DNA of 5,921 nt, from assembly GCA_030620115.1 (NCBI GenBank), contig JAUXFG010000202.1, forward strand, positions 1-5,921, read 5' to 3'. The notes beneath the pieces are model-generated. The model ran no database searches and was not told the origin of the DNA. It saw nothing but the letters and a program-made list of their open reading frames with translations. Numbering within the stretch: position 1 is the first letter of the stretch; the number at the start of each line of letters is the position of its first letter. A program made the translations under genes and the position numbers. Shown here one piece after another: positions 1 to 5,909 of this stretch. The stretch comes from Candidatus Fermentibacterota bacterium. GTDB taxonomy: Bacteria > JAFGKV01.

Positions 1-552
1 AAGAGCAGATGTTCCCTCTTCCCCGCTCACTGCACCCTGGAGTTTGATAATGGAACGGACCACCGGCTCACGCTCCGTTTCAATCGTGATCTTCCCTTTG
101 CTGTCCCTCTTCTCCACTTGGCGTTCTTCGATCTCCCGGATCTGAGCCAGCTCCATGGAAGTAAGCCATACTCTTCTCGCTATCTGTTGATCCTTATTCA
201 GCACGAATGCAATCCTATTGAAGAATCGCGCCCAGCATGTTCTGCCGATGATTAGTCGATCGACGACGCTCATCTTCTGGTCGAGCGTTTGCTTCAGCGT
301 TCGCAGATCATTGACTTCATCCACAATGACTCGAAGCTCCCGAAGCTCGCCCTCCACAACCTCAATGCGATTCGATACCAAACGTCGCTGAGACAAAACC
401 GTAACCACAAGGAGAATCGCTACCGCGAATGCCAATGCACCCATGCCAACAGCCCACGTTCGGGGGGGGAGATTCTGGAGGAAGGTCAACCGCTCAGCGA
501 GGGTTACGCTTCCTCGCCTTCGCGCGGTGGGGAGCAGGTTAATCCGACGCAT
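1..552 (-). CDS. pilN: Type IV pilus assembly protein PilN, 3' end cut off by window edge
   Basis: PilN is a bitopic inner-membrane protein. Its short cytoplasmic N-terminus binds PilM, and its periplasmic part pairs with PilO in the pilus alignment complex. The 184 visible codons start at ATG 552-550 and show the family hallmark RINLLP at residues 3-8, the PilM-binding motif. A membrane helix follows at about residues 33-53 (WAVGMGALAFAVAILLVV), then a charged, probably coiled-coil stretch (about 57-100). The segment RRVWLTSMEL (126-135) matches the VWLTSL-type strand of the periplasmic domain. Residues 136-165 form a very charged insertion that seems longer than usual. The start is one base after the pilM stop (TAA-G-ATG), and GGTGGAAG inside the end of pilM can serve as ribosome binding site, so the two are probably translationally coupled. 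No in-frame stop is seen, so the gene continues beyond base 1. The identification rests on motifs and on position after pilM. Confidence 0.9.
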   Translation of the reverse strand, partial: MRRINLLPTARRRGSVTLAERLTFLQNLPPRTWAVGMGALAFAVAILLVVTVLSQRRLVSNRIEVVEGELRELRVIVDEVNDLRTLKQTLDQKMSVVDRLIIGRTCWARFFNRIAFVLNKDQQIARRVWLTSMELAQIREIEERQVEKRDSKGKITIETEREPVVRSIIKLQGAVSGEEGTSAL

Positions 553-553
553 C

Positions 554-1657
554 TTACTTCCACCCCGCCAAACCTATGGCCACTGTGTAGCCAGGGCCGA
601 ATGTGGCAATCTTTTCCGGAGAGAGGTCGGGTGACATGGGGATCCTGGCAGTAGGATCCCCGATATCGACCTGGGTCTCGAGTTCCTTCGCCAAGAACAA
701 GCGCAGTCCACGCAGCATGGCAGCTCCACCGGTCAACACCATCCGATCCACACCACGATCATACATCTGGTGCTCATAGTAGCTGAATGATCTTCTGATC
801 TCTCTGGCGATGTCCTGCAATACCGGCATCATCGCATCCCCCACTTCGGGGTTCCGATCTTCCTCTCCCTGTTCCACAGCCTCCTCTTCCGAAAGAACCC
901 CATGTTGGGTCTTCAGGGCTTCTGCCAAAGCAAAACCAACACCGAATTTCTCCTCGACGGCCTTGGTAAGGTGACTCCCGCCTATATTGAAGTCCCGGTG
1001 GAAAAGGCTGGATCCACCCCTTACAATATTGATACTGGTGACCCGCGATCCCATATTCACCAGTGCCAAATTCTCCTCCGATTCTCCTTCCACGTCCGAC
1101 ACAAAGCACGACAGTGCTGCAAAGGCATCAACATCCACGGCAAGTACATCGAATCCCGCCCGGTTTACGAGCTCTATGCGCTTCTCGATCTCGTTGCGGC
1201 GCGCCGCGACCAGAAGCACCCTGATCATCTCGTCATCGGAGGAATCGGCGGTTTCAATGATTTGGGGATCCATGACCACCGTCTCTTTGTCGAAGGGAAG
1301 AAGCTGATCAGCTTGCATAAGCACTGCATCGTGGAGCTCTCGCTCCGTCATCCGCGGCATCTGCACAAAACGGACTGTCACCGCCTGTCCCGTCACACCG
1401 ATCACCGCTTTCGATACCTTCTCCATACCACTATCGACCACTGCGCGTTCGATGGCATCTACGATCAGATCATCACCGGGCTCTGTGGTCTCGGGATCGG
1501 TACCAGGCGGGAAAAGCTCAGCCATGCCCAGGGCATAGAGCGCGTGGGGATGACTCGATCGAGCCATCTTGAACGTGGACGGTCTCGAAGCCGTGAATGC
1601 CGCCACTTTGACCGCATAGCTTCCGATATCGATTCCTGCAATGAGCTTCCTGCCCAT
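554..1657 (-). CDS. pilM: Type IV pilus assembly protein PilM (actin/FtsA-like ATPase)
   Basis: PilM is a cytoplasmic actin-fold protein that binds ATP and the N-terminal tail of PilN, linking the pilus motor to the inner-membrane platform. The 367 residues are a normal family length. Visible motifs are phosphate-1 GIDIGSYAVKV (8-18), the PilM-typical AGFDVLAVDVDAFA (167-180), phosphate-2 ALVNMGSRVTSINIV (198-212), RDFNIGGSHLTKAV (221-234), EIRRSFSYYEHQ (286-297) and the adenosine motif VLTGGAAMLRGL (307-318). Phosphate-2 has Asn201 where the FtsA/PilM family usually has Asp, which may weaken hydrolysis. The ATG is supported by GAGGAG at 1660-1665, only 2 bases from the start codon. The next in-frame Met (31) would lose the phosphate-1 loop. 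The gene is probably transcribed from the promoter at 1720-1747 and is followed after one base by pilN. The family resembles FtsA and MreB, but the pilN neighbour settles the call. Confidence 0.95.
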   Translation of the reverse strand: MGRKLIAGIDIGSYAVKVAAFTASRPSTFKMARSSHPHALYALGMAELFPPGTDPETTEPGDDLIVDAIERAVVDSGMEKVSKAVIGVTGQAVTVRFVQMPRMTERELHDAVLMQADQLLPFDKETVVMDPQIIETADSSDDEMIRVLLVAARRNEIEKRIELVNRAGFDVLAVDVDAFAALSCFVSDVEGESEENLALVNMGSRVTSINIVRGGSSLFHRDFNIGGSHLTKAVEEKFGVGFALAEALKTQHGVLSEEEAVEQGEEDRNPEVGDAMMPVLQDIAREIRRSFSYYEHQMYDRGVDRMVLTGGAAMLRGLRLFLAKELETQVDIGDPTARIPMSPDLSPEKIATFGPGYTVAIGLAGWK

Positions 1658-1659
1658 GT

Positions 1660-1665
1660 CTCCTC
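1660..1665 (-). promoter_or_regulatory. Ribosome binding site of pilM
   Basis: GAGGAG on the minus strand lies two bases before ATG 1657. The spacing is shorter than usual, but the core is strong and no other in-frame start preserves the nucleotide-binding N-terminus. The 122-bp gap around it (1658-1779) holds no gene; apart from this site and the promoter at 1720-1747 I see nothing in it. Confidence 0.6.
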
Positions 1666-1719
1666 AGCTCTCTTTAGGAGTACTGCTCTCTCGGCATCAC
1701 ATCCGTGAACGCGGACTAA

Positions 1720-1747
1720 CGTATATCCGAATCCTGTGGAGTGTCAA
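1720..1747 (-). promoter_or_regulatory. Sigma70-type promoter for pilMN
   Basis: On the minus strand a perfect -35 box TTGACA (1747-1742) is followed after 16 bases by TATACG (1725-1720), which matches four of six -10 consensus bases. An alternative -10, TACGTT, gives an 18-base spacer. Transcription would start near 1712-1714 and leave a leader of about 55 bases before pilM. The site lies in the only sizeable gap between the coding regions, so it would make pilMN independent of the secreted-protein genes upstream. It is inferred from sequence only; the sigma factor of this organism may prefer other boxes. Confidence 0.6.
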
Positions 1748-1779
1748 GTAAGAGTTGTCCTGCCCGCTGATTCCTCCAG

Positions 1780-3546
1780 TTAGCGCTGCAGGATCACGGT
1801 TCCTGACCAGCGCTCACGATCGGCATCCATGATGAGACAGTAGACACCTGATGATACCCCCTGGGGAATGTCCAGGGCCACGACCTCCGCGCCATCTCCT
1901 GTCCAGCGGGCAGTACGCCTCCCCGCCAAATCAACCAACGTGGCTTCAAACGGCCCCTCTGCGCCATGTTCGGGCACGCGAAGAAACATCCTGCCCTGCG
2001 ACGGGTTCGGCGCAAGGTGATACTCTGGACGCATCTGTCCCGTGGGCGCATCTGCTCCGGCCGCAAAGAGCCAGTCGATACATACTCCGGCCAAGTACTG
2101 CTGATCATCAACCGTGATAAGCTGTCCCCACTCGAAGCCGGTTACCACTGCCGAATAGTATGATTGTCGCACCGCCGCCAAAGCGCCAAACTCAAAATCC
2201 TGATCATAGCTCATACAGACCTCGGCCCCCGGGTAATCAGAGTGAGGCGCCAGAATATCGGGCCGAGGAGCGCTGGTTGAGATAGTACGATCTATGCCTA
2301 AGGCATTCCCCGAGAAGGGATAGAGATCCGGATTCTGGTCCGAGAACTCCTCTCCCCCCGTCAGTCTGAGGTACGCCTCCACAAATTCCGCCAAAACCGA
2401 ACCGAATGTGTGGTAGTAGCGGAGCCATTCGTCGCCGCTGATAAGGAGGGATCGTTTCGTACTCCCCGAGGCCGAATCCAAGAATCGCATGAGCGCATAC
2501 TGCTCGGGAAGAGCGGGGTAGATCTCCGTTTCGGTGAAACAAACCACTTGCCAGGCGTCCAGCCCATAAAGATTGGATTCCCCGCCACCTGACCTCCGAT
2601 TCCAGCTATCAAAAGGGATACCCCGCGCCTCCAGGACTCCTGCGAAAAGCGTCGAATCTGCAGGGCTGTCAAAGTTCAGCAAAAGCCGTGCGGGCTGCGC
2701 GAAGATATCCATCACATGGAGGGGATCAACTATCAGGGAATCATTGCTCGCCACGCCATCGCCATCGGTCTCTACCACCACCGAGAGTGCTTCGTCCCCA
2801 GGGGCGGCAAAGAGCGAGCCAGGAACCGTGAAGGTCACCGCAAGGCTCTCTCCGGCGGGCAATCCACCCATGAGCGTTTCGTGGGCGGACCCCTGGCCGG
2901 TGGCAAAGTGGATCGTTGATCCCGGCGACGACTCACTGCCCAGATTCTCAACCACGAGTCGAACCATGATATCGCTGCCGCGTCGAAGGCAATCACCGCT
3001 GCTTGGTCCGTATACCCCCGTGATGCTCATGTCAACGGGCACCTCGGAGAACAGGCGTACATTATCGATCTCCCACTTGTCATCCCCATAAGCGAGATAA
3101 CGCCAGCAGAAAGCGACATCAGGCTGTCCATCCGCTTGAGGAACAAGTACCTCCTGATTCTGATCCGCCGCGTTCTCATCAAACTCTATCAATGTCTCCC
3201 ATGATCCGCCTCCATCAAGACTCAATCGCACTTGGGCGACGCCCTCACCGACGGTACTGAAGTAGTTCTGGAACACGAGTTTGATTCCCTGCTCCTCCGT
3301 CAGGTCCAGAGATGGGCTGACAAGCCACTCGTCTTGTTCTCCGCCCGGCCCGAATCTGACACGCATGAAGCGGTTGTTCTGATTTCCGCCCACTTCCCAA
3401 TCTGGCCCGGGGCCATGGGACTCGATGGCCCATCCCGGGGGGAGTTCGCCGTCGTTCTCAAAGCCTGTCTCGTACACGATCTTCGTCTGCGCCACGCCCA
3501 AGAGACTGGCGCAGACGATAAGAGCAACAAAGAGTTGGCAACGCAT
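1780..3546 (-). CDS. Exported multidomain protein with jelly-roll, CARDB-like, GATase-like Rossmann and C-terminal sorting-type domain
   Basis: The function is unknown. The 588 residues begin with a signal peptide (about 1-20, hydrophobic core LFVALIVCASLLGVA). A jelly-roll domain of the cleaved-adhesin/MAM-like kind spans about 23-168 (YETGFENDGELPPGW, WLVSPSLDL, LSLDGGGSWETL, WEIDNVRLF). A CARDB-like Ig domain covers about 170-275 (DGDGVASNDS near its end) and a Rossmann-like domain about 285-495 (LLLNFDS, SNLYGLDAW, LLISGDE, TGFEW). The C-terminal module (about 507-588: LAPNPSQG, LVDLAGR, GVSSGVYCLIM, final VILQR) resembles type IX sorting or FlgD-Ig domains, so secretion and surface attachment are inferred. 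The start has an excellent site, GGAGGT (3555-3560), 8 bases before the ATG and next to the stop of the upstream paralogue. Cysteines are few and no catalytic triad stands out. No terminator is visible after the stop. Confidence 0.85.
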   Translation of the reverse strand: MRCQLFVALIVCASLLGVAQTKIVYETGFENDGELPPGWAIESHGPGPDWEVGGNQNNRFMRVRFGPGGEQDEWLVSPSLDLTEEQGIKLVFQNYFSTVGEGVAQVRLSLDGGGSWETLIEFDENAADQNQEVLVPQADGQPDVAFCWRYLAYGDDKWEIDNVRLFSEVPVDMSITGVYGPSSGDCLRRGSDIMVRLVVENLGSESSPGSTIHFATGQGSAHETLMGGLPAGESLAVTFTVPGSLFAAPGDEALSVVVETDGDGVASNDSLIVDPLHVMDIFAQPARLLLNFDSPADSTLFAGVLEARGIPFDSWNRRSGGGESNLYGLDAWQVVCFTETEIYPALPEQYALMRFLDSASGSTKRSLLISGDEWLRYYHTFGSVLAEFVEAYLRLTGGEEFSDQNPDLYPFSGNALGIDRTISTSAPRPDILAPHSDYPGAEVCMSYDQDFEFGALAAVRQSYYSAVVTGFEWGQLITVDDQQYLAGVCIDWLFAAGADAPTGQMRPEYHLAPNPSQGRMFLRVPEHGAEGPFEATLVDLAGRRTARWTGDGAEVVALDIPQGVSSGVYCLIMDADRERWSGTVILQR

Positions 3547-3554
3547 GGTGAGCT

Positions 3555-3560
3555 ACCTCC
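3555..3560 (-). promoter_or_regulatory. Ribosome binding site of the downstream secreted paralogue
   Basis: GGAGGT on the minus strand, 8 bases before ATG 3546. It begins one base beyond the TAG stop (3564-3562) of the upstream paralogue. The tight junction, with no room for a promoter, argues for one operon and for reinitiation by ribosomes finishing the upstream gene. Confidence 0.75.
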
Positions 3561-3561
3561 G

Positions 3562-5364
3562 CTATGGCAGGCTGAAGTCCATTTCGCCCACGGTTGAGGA
3601 GAAATCCCCTTCGATTCCGAAATCCACCGGGGCAATCTGATAAAAGTAATTCGTGGCCTCATTCCCCGCGGCGCCCGGATCCTGGAAGGGCGACGCATCG
3701 ACTTCCTGGTACACCACCGTGGGTGCGAAGTACGGATCATTGCCCCGATAGACCCTGAAGAGGGGGCAGATCCACGTGGGATCAGGGTCCCACGAAATCT
3801 GCACCATGGTTCCCACCGCCTCTATGGCAAGCTCCGTCATGGCTGCAGGAGGGGGAGGCCCCTCAAACCAGGCCAGTATCCTCTCCAAGAGGCTGCTGCG
3901 TTGACTCGCACTGGTGATGTCACTGAAATCGAACCCCAGGTAGACATGCTCCCGCACCGTATCCTCGTACTGCATGGCTACCGGGGTCACCGTGGGCGTC
4001 CATTCGAAGACGTAAAGGGTCTCCGCCGAGGCATCGCCTCCGATCTTGTCTGCATGGTTCTGATCTACAGCCAAGGTGTCCGTGGCATCTGATCCGCCGA
4101 TGTAGGTACAGGCAGCGGCGTAGAAATCCGCGGTGCCCGCAGTGCTGAGCTGGCCGCTGTAGGTGGCATGGAGATAGTCTTCGAAAAATTCCCGCGAGAC
4201 GACCCCGATATTGTAGTAGTTGCCGACATGGTCCCCCGAGAACACCAGGTACTTCTTCCCACGGGTGACGCTGGCCTCATCCAGATACCGCATGAGGGCC
4301 ACCTGTTCGCCGACCGCAGGATAGAAGCCGGACCGCTCCGCAAAGATCACCGTCTCCCACGCCTCGAGCCCATAGAGGTTGCCGTTGCTCCCCCTGTCCC
4401 AACTGTCGTATCCCACTGCCAGATCAGTGAGCGCTTGAACATAGGGATCCCTCTCAGTGGTGTTCTCCCACGAAAGGAGCAGATCTTGGGAGACACTGAA
4501 TGAAAATGGTGTGAGCCCTGTTGCCTCCGTGCTATCATTGGACGCATCGCCGTCACCGGCAAGCGTGGTATAGGCCTTCAACGAATAGCTCCCTGACGAC
4601 GGAACGGTCCAGAGCGAGGGGAAGCTCAGCAGCGTGTCTCCTCCCGCTGCAAGCGATCCGATGGTCAGGGTCGAGCTGTAACTTGCGGGGGATGAAACAC
4701 AGATGACCTGCACATTGGTCTCACTGTTGCCCGCGTAGTTTTTCACCTTCACCCATACTTTGATCTGTGCCCCGGCACGCAGCTTGTCATCTGTAGATGG
4801 GCCCAAGAGAGAGTCGACCCCCACATCGTGGGGAATAGCCCCCTCGAAAAGAATATTGTCCACCCGCCACGAGTACCGCTCCCAGTCGGGCGCCACATAC
4901 CGCCAGCGGAACTTCACCTGCGCCTGGTTCGCCGCCTGCGGGACATCCGCGGAATCATTCACGGACGACAGAAACTCAGTGTAGAACTTCAGAGTGGTCC
5001 AGCTGGAGCCGTTGTCGGTGGAGACATCCACATATGCGGTGTCCGTTCCTGCTGGTGTCGTCTGATAGATACTCTGCCATTTGAGTTTCAGCCCGGAAGC
5101 GTATCCGGTACAATCAACGCTTTCAGATACCAGCCGGTCATCAACAACATCCCAGGTGAGATGCCCGTCAATAATGGCCCAGTAGTTGGAAACATTCCCC
5201 CCCCGCTGCCAGTTCGTGTCATCACCCGAGACATTCTCCACCGTCCAATCCGGCGGCGGGAACGTGCCGTGGTTGAAGTTCTCGCTCATGAGCACAAGTC
5301 GACTCCCGCCCCAGGCCGGCGGTGAGATCAACAGTAGGATCAGAAAGACACCAAGATTTCTCAC
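3562..5364 (-). CDS. Exported multidomain protein with jelly-roll, CARDB-like, GATase-like Rossmann and Fn3-like domains
   Basis: The function is unknown; it is the upstream paralogue of the gene at 1780-3546. I prefer the GTG start at 5364, which has AAAGGTGG 5 bases upstream and gives a compact signal peptide (VRNLGVFLILLLISPPAWGG), hence 600 residues. An in-frame ATG at 5394 would add 10 residues but lacks a ribosome binding site and abuts a hairpin. Numbered from the GTG: jelly-roll about 27-175 (SENFNHGTFPPPDW, VSTDNGSSWTTL, YSWRVDNILFEG), CARDB-like about 179-282 (AGDGDASNDS), Rossmann-like about 293-500 (NLYGLEAWETVIF, YLVFSGDH, VYLGFDF), PPPP linker at 503-506, and Fn3-like about 509-600 (VQISWDPD, FRVYRG, NYFYQIAPVD). 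It shares everything up to the linker with its neighbour but lacks the C-terminal sorting module. It could therefore be released, retained in the periplasm, or exported by another route. Confidence 0.85.
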   Translation of the reverse strand: MRNLGVFLILLLISPPAWGGSRLVLMSENFNHGTFPPPDWTVENVSGDDTNWQRGGNVSNYWAIIDGHLTWDVVDDRLVSESVDCTGYASGLKLKWQSIYQTTPAGTDTAYVDVSTDNGSSWTTLKFYTEFLSSVNDSADVPQAANQAQVKFRWRYVAPDWERYSWRVDNILFEGAIPHDVGVDSLLGPSTDDKLRAGAQIKVWVKVKNYAGNSETNVQVICVSSPASYSSTLTIGSLAAGGDTLLSFPSLWTVPSSGSYSLKAYTTLAGDGDASNDSTEATGLTPFSFSVSQDLLLSWENTTERDPYVQALTDLAVGYDSWDRGSNGNLYGLEAWETVIFAERSGFYPAVGEQVALMRYLDEASVTRGKKYLVFSGDHVGNYYNIGVVSREFFEDYLHATYSGQLSTAGTADFYAAACTYIGGSDATDTLAVDQNHADKIGGDASAETLYVFEWTPTVTPVAMQYEDTVREHVYLGFDFSDITSASQRSSLLERILAWFEGPPPPAAMTELAIEAVGTMVQISWDPDPTWICPLFRVYRGNDPYFAPTVVYQEVDASPFQDPGAAGNEATNYFYQIAPVDFGIEGDFSSTVGEMDFSLP

Positions 5365-5435
5365 AATCGCCACCTTTCGTCTCGGAAGAAACATCGCCCC
5401 GTAGGGGCATCCGCCGGCTGACGGACCGTGCCCAT
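5361..5435 (-). CDS. Possible 24-codon leader ORF overlapping the start of the secreted-protein gene
   Basis: On the minus strand an ATG (5435-5433) preceded by AGAGGTG opens a 24-codon frame that ends in TGA at 5363-5361. This overlaps the preferred GTG start (5364-5362) of the large gene as GTGA. The overlap is typical of translational coupling, and the frame runs across two competing hairpins. The peptide starts MGTVRQPADAPTGR and resembles nothing I recognise. The frame crosses a repeat-derived sequence and may be chance; Arg is the most frequent residue, with no run of one amino acid as in classic attenuators. Confidence 0.25.
   Translation of the reverse strand: MGTVRQPADAPTGRCFFRDERWRL
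5370..5377 (-). promoter_or_regulatory. Ribosome binding site that decides the GTG start
   Basis: AAAGGTGG on the minus strand lies 5 bases before GTG 5364. The alternative ATG at 5394 has only a GC-rich hairpin before it. This site is the main reason for choosing the shorter protein. Confidence 0.6.
5396..5433 (-). promoter_or_regulatory. Two overlapping, mutually exclusive hairpins in the leader
   Basis: In the minus-strand transcript GGGCA (5433-5429) plus TCCG (5425-5422) can pair with CGGA plus TGCCC (5413-5405), with a 3-base bulge. The same GCCCC (5408-5404) can instead pair with GGGGC (5400-5396) around a TAC loop. The two stems share bases 5405-5408 and cannot coexist. The second ends one base before the ATG at 5394. 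No U-tract follows, so neither is a classic intrinsic terminator. The 16-base core 5410-5425 is also 14/16 identical to the palindrome at 5797-5812, so this may simply be a dispersed repeat that landed in a leader. Confidence 0.4.
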
Positions 5436-5503
5436 TTCTTCACCTCTCAGCCCTGTATCAAATCCATTCCCTCTTTTCGCCTTCTCCCCATCCCCTCCCC
5501 TCA

Positions 5504-5550
5504 TTCGACGTTGGAAGTTGAATGTTGAATGTTGAATGTTCGACGTTCAA
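5504..5550. repeat. Period-7 tandem repeat array (TTGAATG/TTCGACG heptads)
   Basis: Six consecutive heptads plus a partial one can be read: TTCGACG, TTGGAAG, three times TTGAATG, TTCGACG, then TTCAA. Identical TTCGACG units bracket the array. The same opening TTCGACGTTGAA recurs at the end of the window (5910-5921) and a degenerate pair at 5722-5735, so it belongs to a dispersed family. It carries no spacers of CRISPR type. Confidence 0.85.
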
Positions 5551-5576
5551 TCCCCCCATCCCCAGATTGACAGATT

Positions 5577-5614
5577 CCAGATTCTTCACCTGGATTCCCC
5601 TCCCAGATTCTTCA
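5577..5614. repeat. 12-bp direct repeat CCAGATTCTTCA
   Basis: CCAGATTCTTCA occurs at 5577-5588 and again at 5603-5614. The second copy runs into the 35-bp element at 5605-5639, so the first may be a remnant of that element's end or a duplicated flank. Confidence 0.6.
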
Positions 5615-5639
5615 GTCGCTCCGCTCCCTCAGAATGACA
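5605..5639 (-). repeat. 35-bp dispersed element, copy A (TGTCATTCTGAG...GAAGAATCT)
   Basis: Read on the minus strand this begins TGTCATTCTGAG and ends GAAGAATCT, with a GC-rich centre (GGGAGCGGAGCGAC). I recognise this kind of sequence as a short intergenic repeat that recurs in many environmental bacterial genomes and often yields spurious peptides like EILRSLRSLRMT. It is the inverted partner of the copy at 5670-5704. Confidence 0.8.
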
Positions 5640-5669
5640 CACACTTCCACTCCTTCTTCCTCAAACCCC

Positions 5670-5704
5670 TGTCATTCTGAGCGACTCCAAGGAGCGAAGA
5701 ATCT
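5670..5704 (+). repeat. 35-bp dispersed element, copy B
   Basis: It has the same length and the same 12-bp and 9-bp ends as copy A, but in opposite orientation and with a different centre that holds the perfect palindrome CTCCAAGGAG. The two copies are separated by 30 bp and could form one long cruciform or RNA stem. Each also has self-complementary ends (ATTC with GAAT). No transposase is nearby. Confidence 0.8.
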
Positions 5705-5721
5705 CTCCTTGCTCCATCATC

Positions 5722-5735
5722 TCAACGCTGAACGC
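5722..5735. repeat. Degenerate heptad pair
   Basis: TCAACGC followed by TGAACGC, spaced by 7, resembles the heptads at 5504-5550 and may be a decayed array of the same family. Two units are few, so this could be chance. Confidence 0.4.
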
Positions 5736-5789
5736 TATCTTCTTCCGAATCCCCCAACCTCCCAATCGCCAACTCATAAGCATCTCTGG

Positions 5790-5844
5790 AGGGACGTCCG
5801 CCAGCTGGCGGATCGTGGCGCAGATCAGTGGCGCAGGCGTCCCT
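5790..5844. repeat. Palindromic element with 16-bp perfect palindrome and outer arms
   Basis: TCCGCCAGCTGGCGGA (5797-5812) is a perfect 16-bp palindrome. The outer arms AGGGACG (5790-5796) and CGTCCCT (5838-5844) are perfect inverted repeats. Between the palindrome and the right arm GTGGCGCAG is repeated directly at 5815-5823 and 5828-5836. The palindrome is related to 5410-5425. The layout resembles REP-like or MITE-like dispersed elements rather than an operator, as no gene starts here. Confidence 0.7.
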
Positions 5845-5874
5845 GCCTGCCATCTTCCCGTATCGAGCATCAAC

Positions 5875-5894
5875 GGCCATGACGGAGCATGGCC
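5875..5894. repeat. Short inverted repeat GGCCAT...ATGGCC
   Basis: Perfect 6-bp arms with an 8-base loop (GACGGAGC) can form a small hairpin. It is not followed by a T-tract on either strand, so it is unlikely to be a terminator. It lies between the palindrome element and the terminal heptad array and is probably another dispersed-repeat fragment. Confidence 0.5.
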
Positions 5895-5909
5895 CTCCAT
5901 CATCCTTAC

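Noticed and set aside
902-1708. 268-codon plus-strand open frame opposite pilM
   Set aside because: It lies almost wholly antisense to the clear pilM gene; its His/Arg-rich composition is that of a shadow frame.
3508-3546. Lipoprotein signal (LIVC) in the protein at 1780-3546
   Set aside because: The residue before Cys12 is Val rather than Gly, Ala or Ser, and cleavage there would leave too short a hydrophobic stretch. An ordinary signal peptide ending near VAQ fits better.
5222-5443. 73-codon minus-strand frame starting at GTG 5443
   Set aside because: It overlaps the well-supported signal peptide and jelly-roll coding region in another frame and has no protein-like features.
5436-5470. 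Sigma70 promoter for the secreted-protein operon (TTGATA near 5462)
   Set aside because: No acceptable -10 box lies at the right distance, so I could not support it.
5504-5550. Heptad array as a CRISPR array
   Set aside because: The units are 7 bases with no spacers, and no cas gene is present.
5634-5882. 82-codon plus-strand open frame in the intergenic region
   Set aside because: It runs through the same repeats on the other strand, is Ser/Pro/His/Arg-rich and has no recognisable motif.
5875-5894. Hairpin as an intrinsic terminator
   Set aside because: No T-tract follows on either strand and no gene ends next to it.
5661-5903. 80-codon minus-strand open frame in the intergenic region
   Set aside because: It translates the dispersed repeats (GEILRSLESLRMTG, EGHAPSWPL), has no domain, and matches the spurious peptides such repeats usually give.
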